In this document: piece after piece, positions 21,303-21,890 of the stretch
How positions within the stretch are numbered: the stretch's first letter is position 1
Layout: the number at the start of each line of letters is the position of its first letter
DNA from: Patescibacteria group bacterium
GTDB lineage: Bacteria > Patescibacteriota > Gracilibacteria > UBA1369 > PNNO01
Assembly: GCA_018821175.1 (NCBI GenBank)
Contig: JAHJMX010000007.1
Span: forward strand, 1 to 21,890
Length of the DNA stretch: 21,890 nucleotides
Direction of reading: 5' to 3'
The notes under the pieces: generated by a model
Seen by the model: only the letters and a program-made list of their open reading frames with translations
Databases searched by the model: none
Told to the model about the DNA's origin: nothing
Made by a program: the position numbers and the translations under genes

Positions 21303-21890
21303 GAAGTCCATTTTTTGTAATTTATCGTATTTTTCAATTCTGTTATTTCTATTAGTAACAAATTTTATATTATTTTTTTTATATTCAAAATATTCATCAA
21401 CAGAATTTGGCAATGGACTAACTTCGAATCCATTAAATGGCAAAAAGAAGTTAATTCTTGAATAATCATCTGAAATTAAATCTTGAATTAAGAAATGTTC
21501 GCAATACCCTTTGAAATCTTTGAATAGTTTAAAATATTTGTCATATCTATGGATTGTTTCACTTAATGGACTATCTTTACCAATATAATATAACCTTATA
21601 CATTCTAATGTTAGATCTATTCTATCGCAAATTTTTTGATTACATCCCCTTTCTTGATTCATGGTTGGTAAAGAATTTATTTTATTGCTTGGAAAAATAA
21701 TAAACCCCCCAATCGTATATGATAAATCTAAAAAAGCAGTAACTTCTTTTTCTGGGATTTTTTTTATTATGTATTCCATTCTTTTCCATTTAGAGTATTC
21801 ATGAATAATACAATCACTTGATAAAAAAAACTCTCCCAAGTCTGATTTATGATACAAGTATATATTTGGATTATCATCATTTAAATCAAA
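21297..21890 (-). CDS. Cassette-borne hypothetical protein (5' end outside window)
   Basis: At least 197 residues; the frame is open to the right edge. A TTG at 21857 could be read as a start, but the coding sequence continues upstream (FDLNDDNPNIYLYHKSDLGE), so the start is off-window. No signal peptide or span seen. The composition is soluble and mixed alpha/beta, with the runs HKSDLGEFFLSSDCIIHEYS, YTIGGFIIFPSNKINSLPTM, RIDLTLECIRLYYIGKDSPL and FKDFKGYCEHFLIQDLI. I recall this pattern from hypothetical proteins annotated as DUF6994, but the number is from memory and unverified. No catalytic motif stands out. Its TAA lies inside the attC R'' core, the usual place for a cassette gene's stop. 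Confidence 0.65.
   Translation of the reverse strand, partial: FDLNDDNPNIYLYHKSDLGEFFLSSDCIIHEYSKWKRMEYIIKKIPEKEVTAFLDLSYTIGGFIIFPSNKINSLPTMNQERGCNQKICDRIDLTLECIRLYYIGKDSPLSETIHRYDKYFKLFKDFKGYCEHFLIQDLISDDYSRINFFLPFNGFEVSPLPNSVDEYFEYKKNNIKFVTNRNNRIEKYDKLQKMDFA

Noticed and set aside
21149..21361. 70-codon frame across the attC site
   Set aside because: It is the translated attC plus the tail of the neighbouring gene in another frame; similar chance frames arise from related elements.
1..21890. CRISPR array, insertion sequence or rRNA operon
   Set aside because: No regularly spaced direct repeats, no transposase-like protein or terminal repeats, and no rRNA sequence recognised on either strand.

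Overview
The window reads as an AT-rich bacterial chromosome segment, most likely from a Patescibacteria (CPR) genome. This rests on the style of the proteins (a baseplate-J-like surface protein, short SLH proteins, many lineage-restricted hypotheticals), very compact minus-strand gene runs, and start codons that mostly lack a Shine-Dalgarno sequence. The standard genetic code works throughout: glycines are GGN and no long gene needs UGA read through. UGA is nevertheless almost unused as a stop. A Peregrinibacteria-like host is possible but is a guess; no rRNA or ribosomal protein is present to settle it.

Region 1 (1-4.9 kb, plus strand) holds the 3' part of a membrane-anchored baseplate-J-like protein, a secreted three-PKD-repeat protein, a small secreted protein and the tRNA-modifying enzyme MtaB. 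Promoters are visible for the second and third genes, the latter nested in the terminator of the preceding gene.

Region 2 (4.9-11.8 kb, minus strand) is dominated by a tight five-gene operon from a TATAAT promoter near 10.13 kb: an SLH surface protein, a membrane-anchored SGNH acyl-esterase/transferase, a 36-residue membrane microprotein, an MBOAT O-acyltransferase, and an SLH protein fused to a C39-like cysteine peptidase. The microprotein is the highlight. It has one membrane span and ends in FIYNNF, like the C-terminal acyl-shuttle hexapeptide of DltX in the Gram-positive D-alanylation pathway. The cluster looks like a complete MBOAT - shuttle - SGNH machine that acylates an envelope polymer, co-transcribed with proteins that probably bind that envelope. 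Upstream lie a GIDE-like membrane protein, a four-span membrane protein and tRNA-Val(GAC).

Region 3 (11.9-13.8 kb, minus) has a small SET-domain protein, an unrecognised 330-residue protein with its own promoter and leader hairpin, and a small acidic protein.

Region 4 (13.8-21.9 kb, minus) is accessory: half-size MFS protein, broken and intact GNAT acetyltransferases, a rearranged pseudogene, C39-like and CPBP proteases, a lipoprotein, a T4-endonuclease-V-like DNA glycosylase, a DUF2177 remnant, TspO, a SOUL heme-binding protein, a second SET protein and a hypothetical running off the right edge. At 21182-21302 is a convincing integron attC site, with both core sites, paired L boxes with one extra base, a strong hairpin, and the upstream gene's stop codon inside its core. 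Degenerate relatives of this element occur at about 18.4, 18.9 and 20.6-20.7 kb. The right part of the window is therefore best read as a decaying integron-type gene-cassette array whose integrase lies outside the window.
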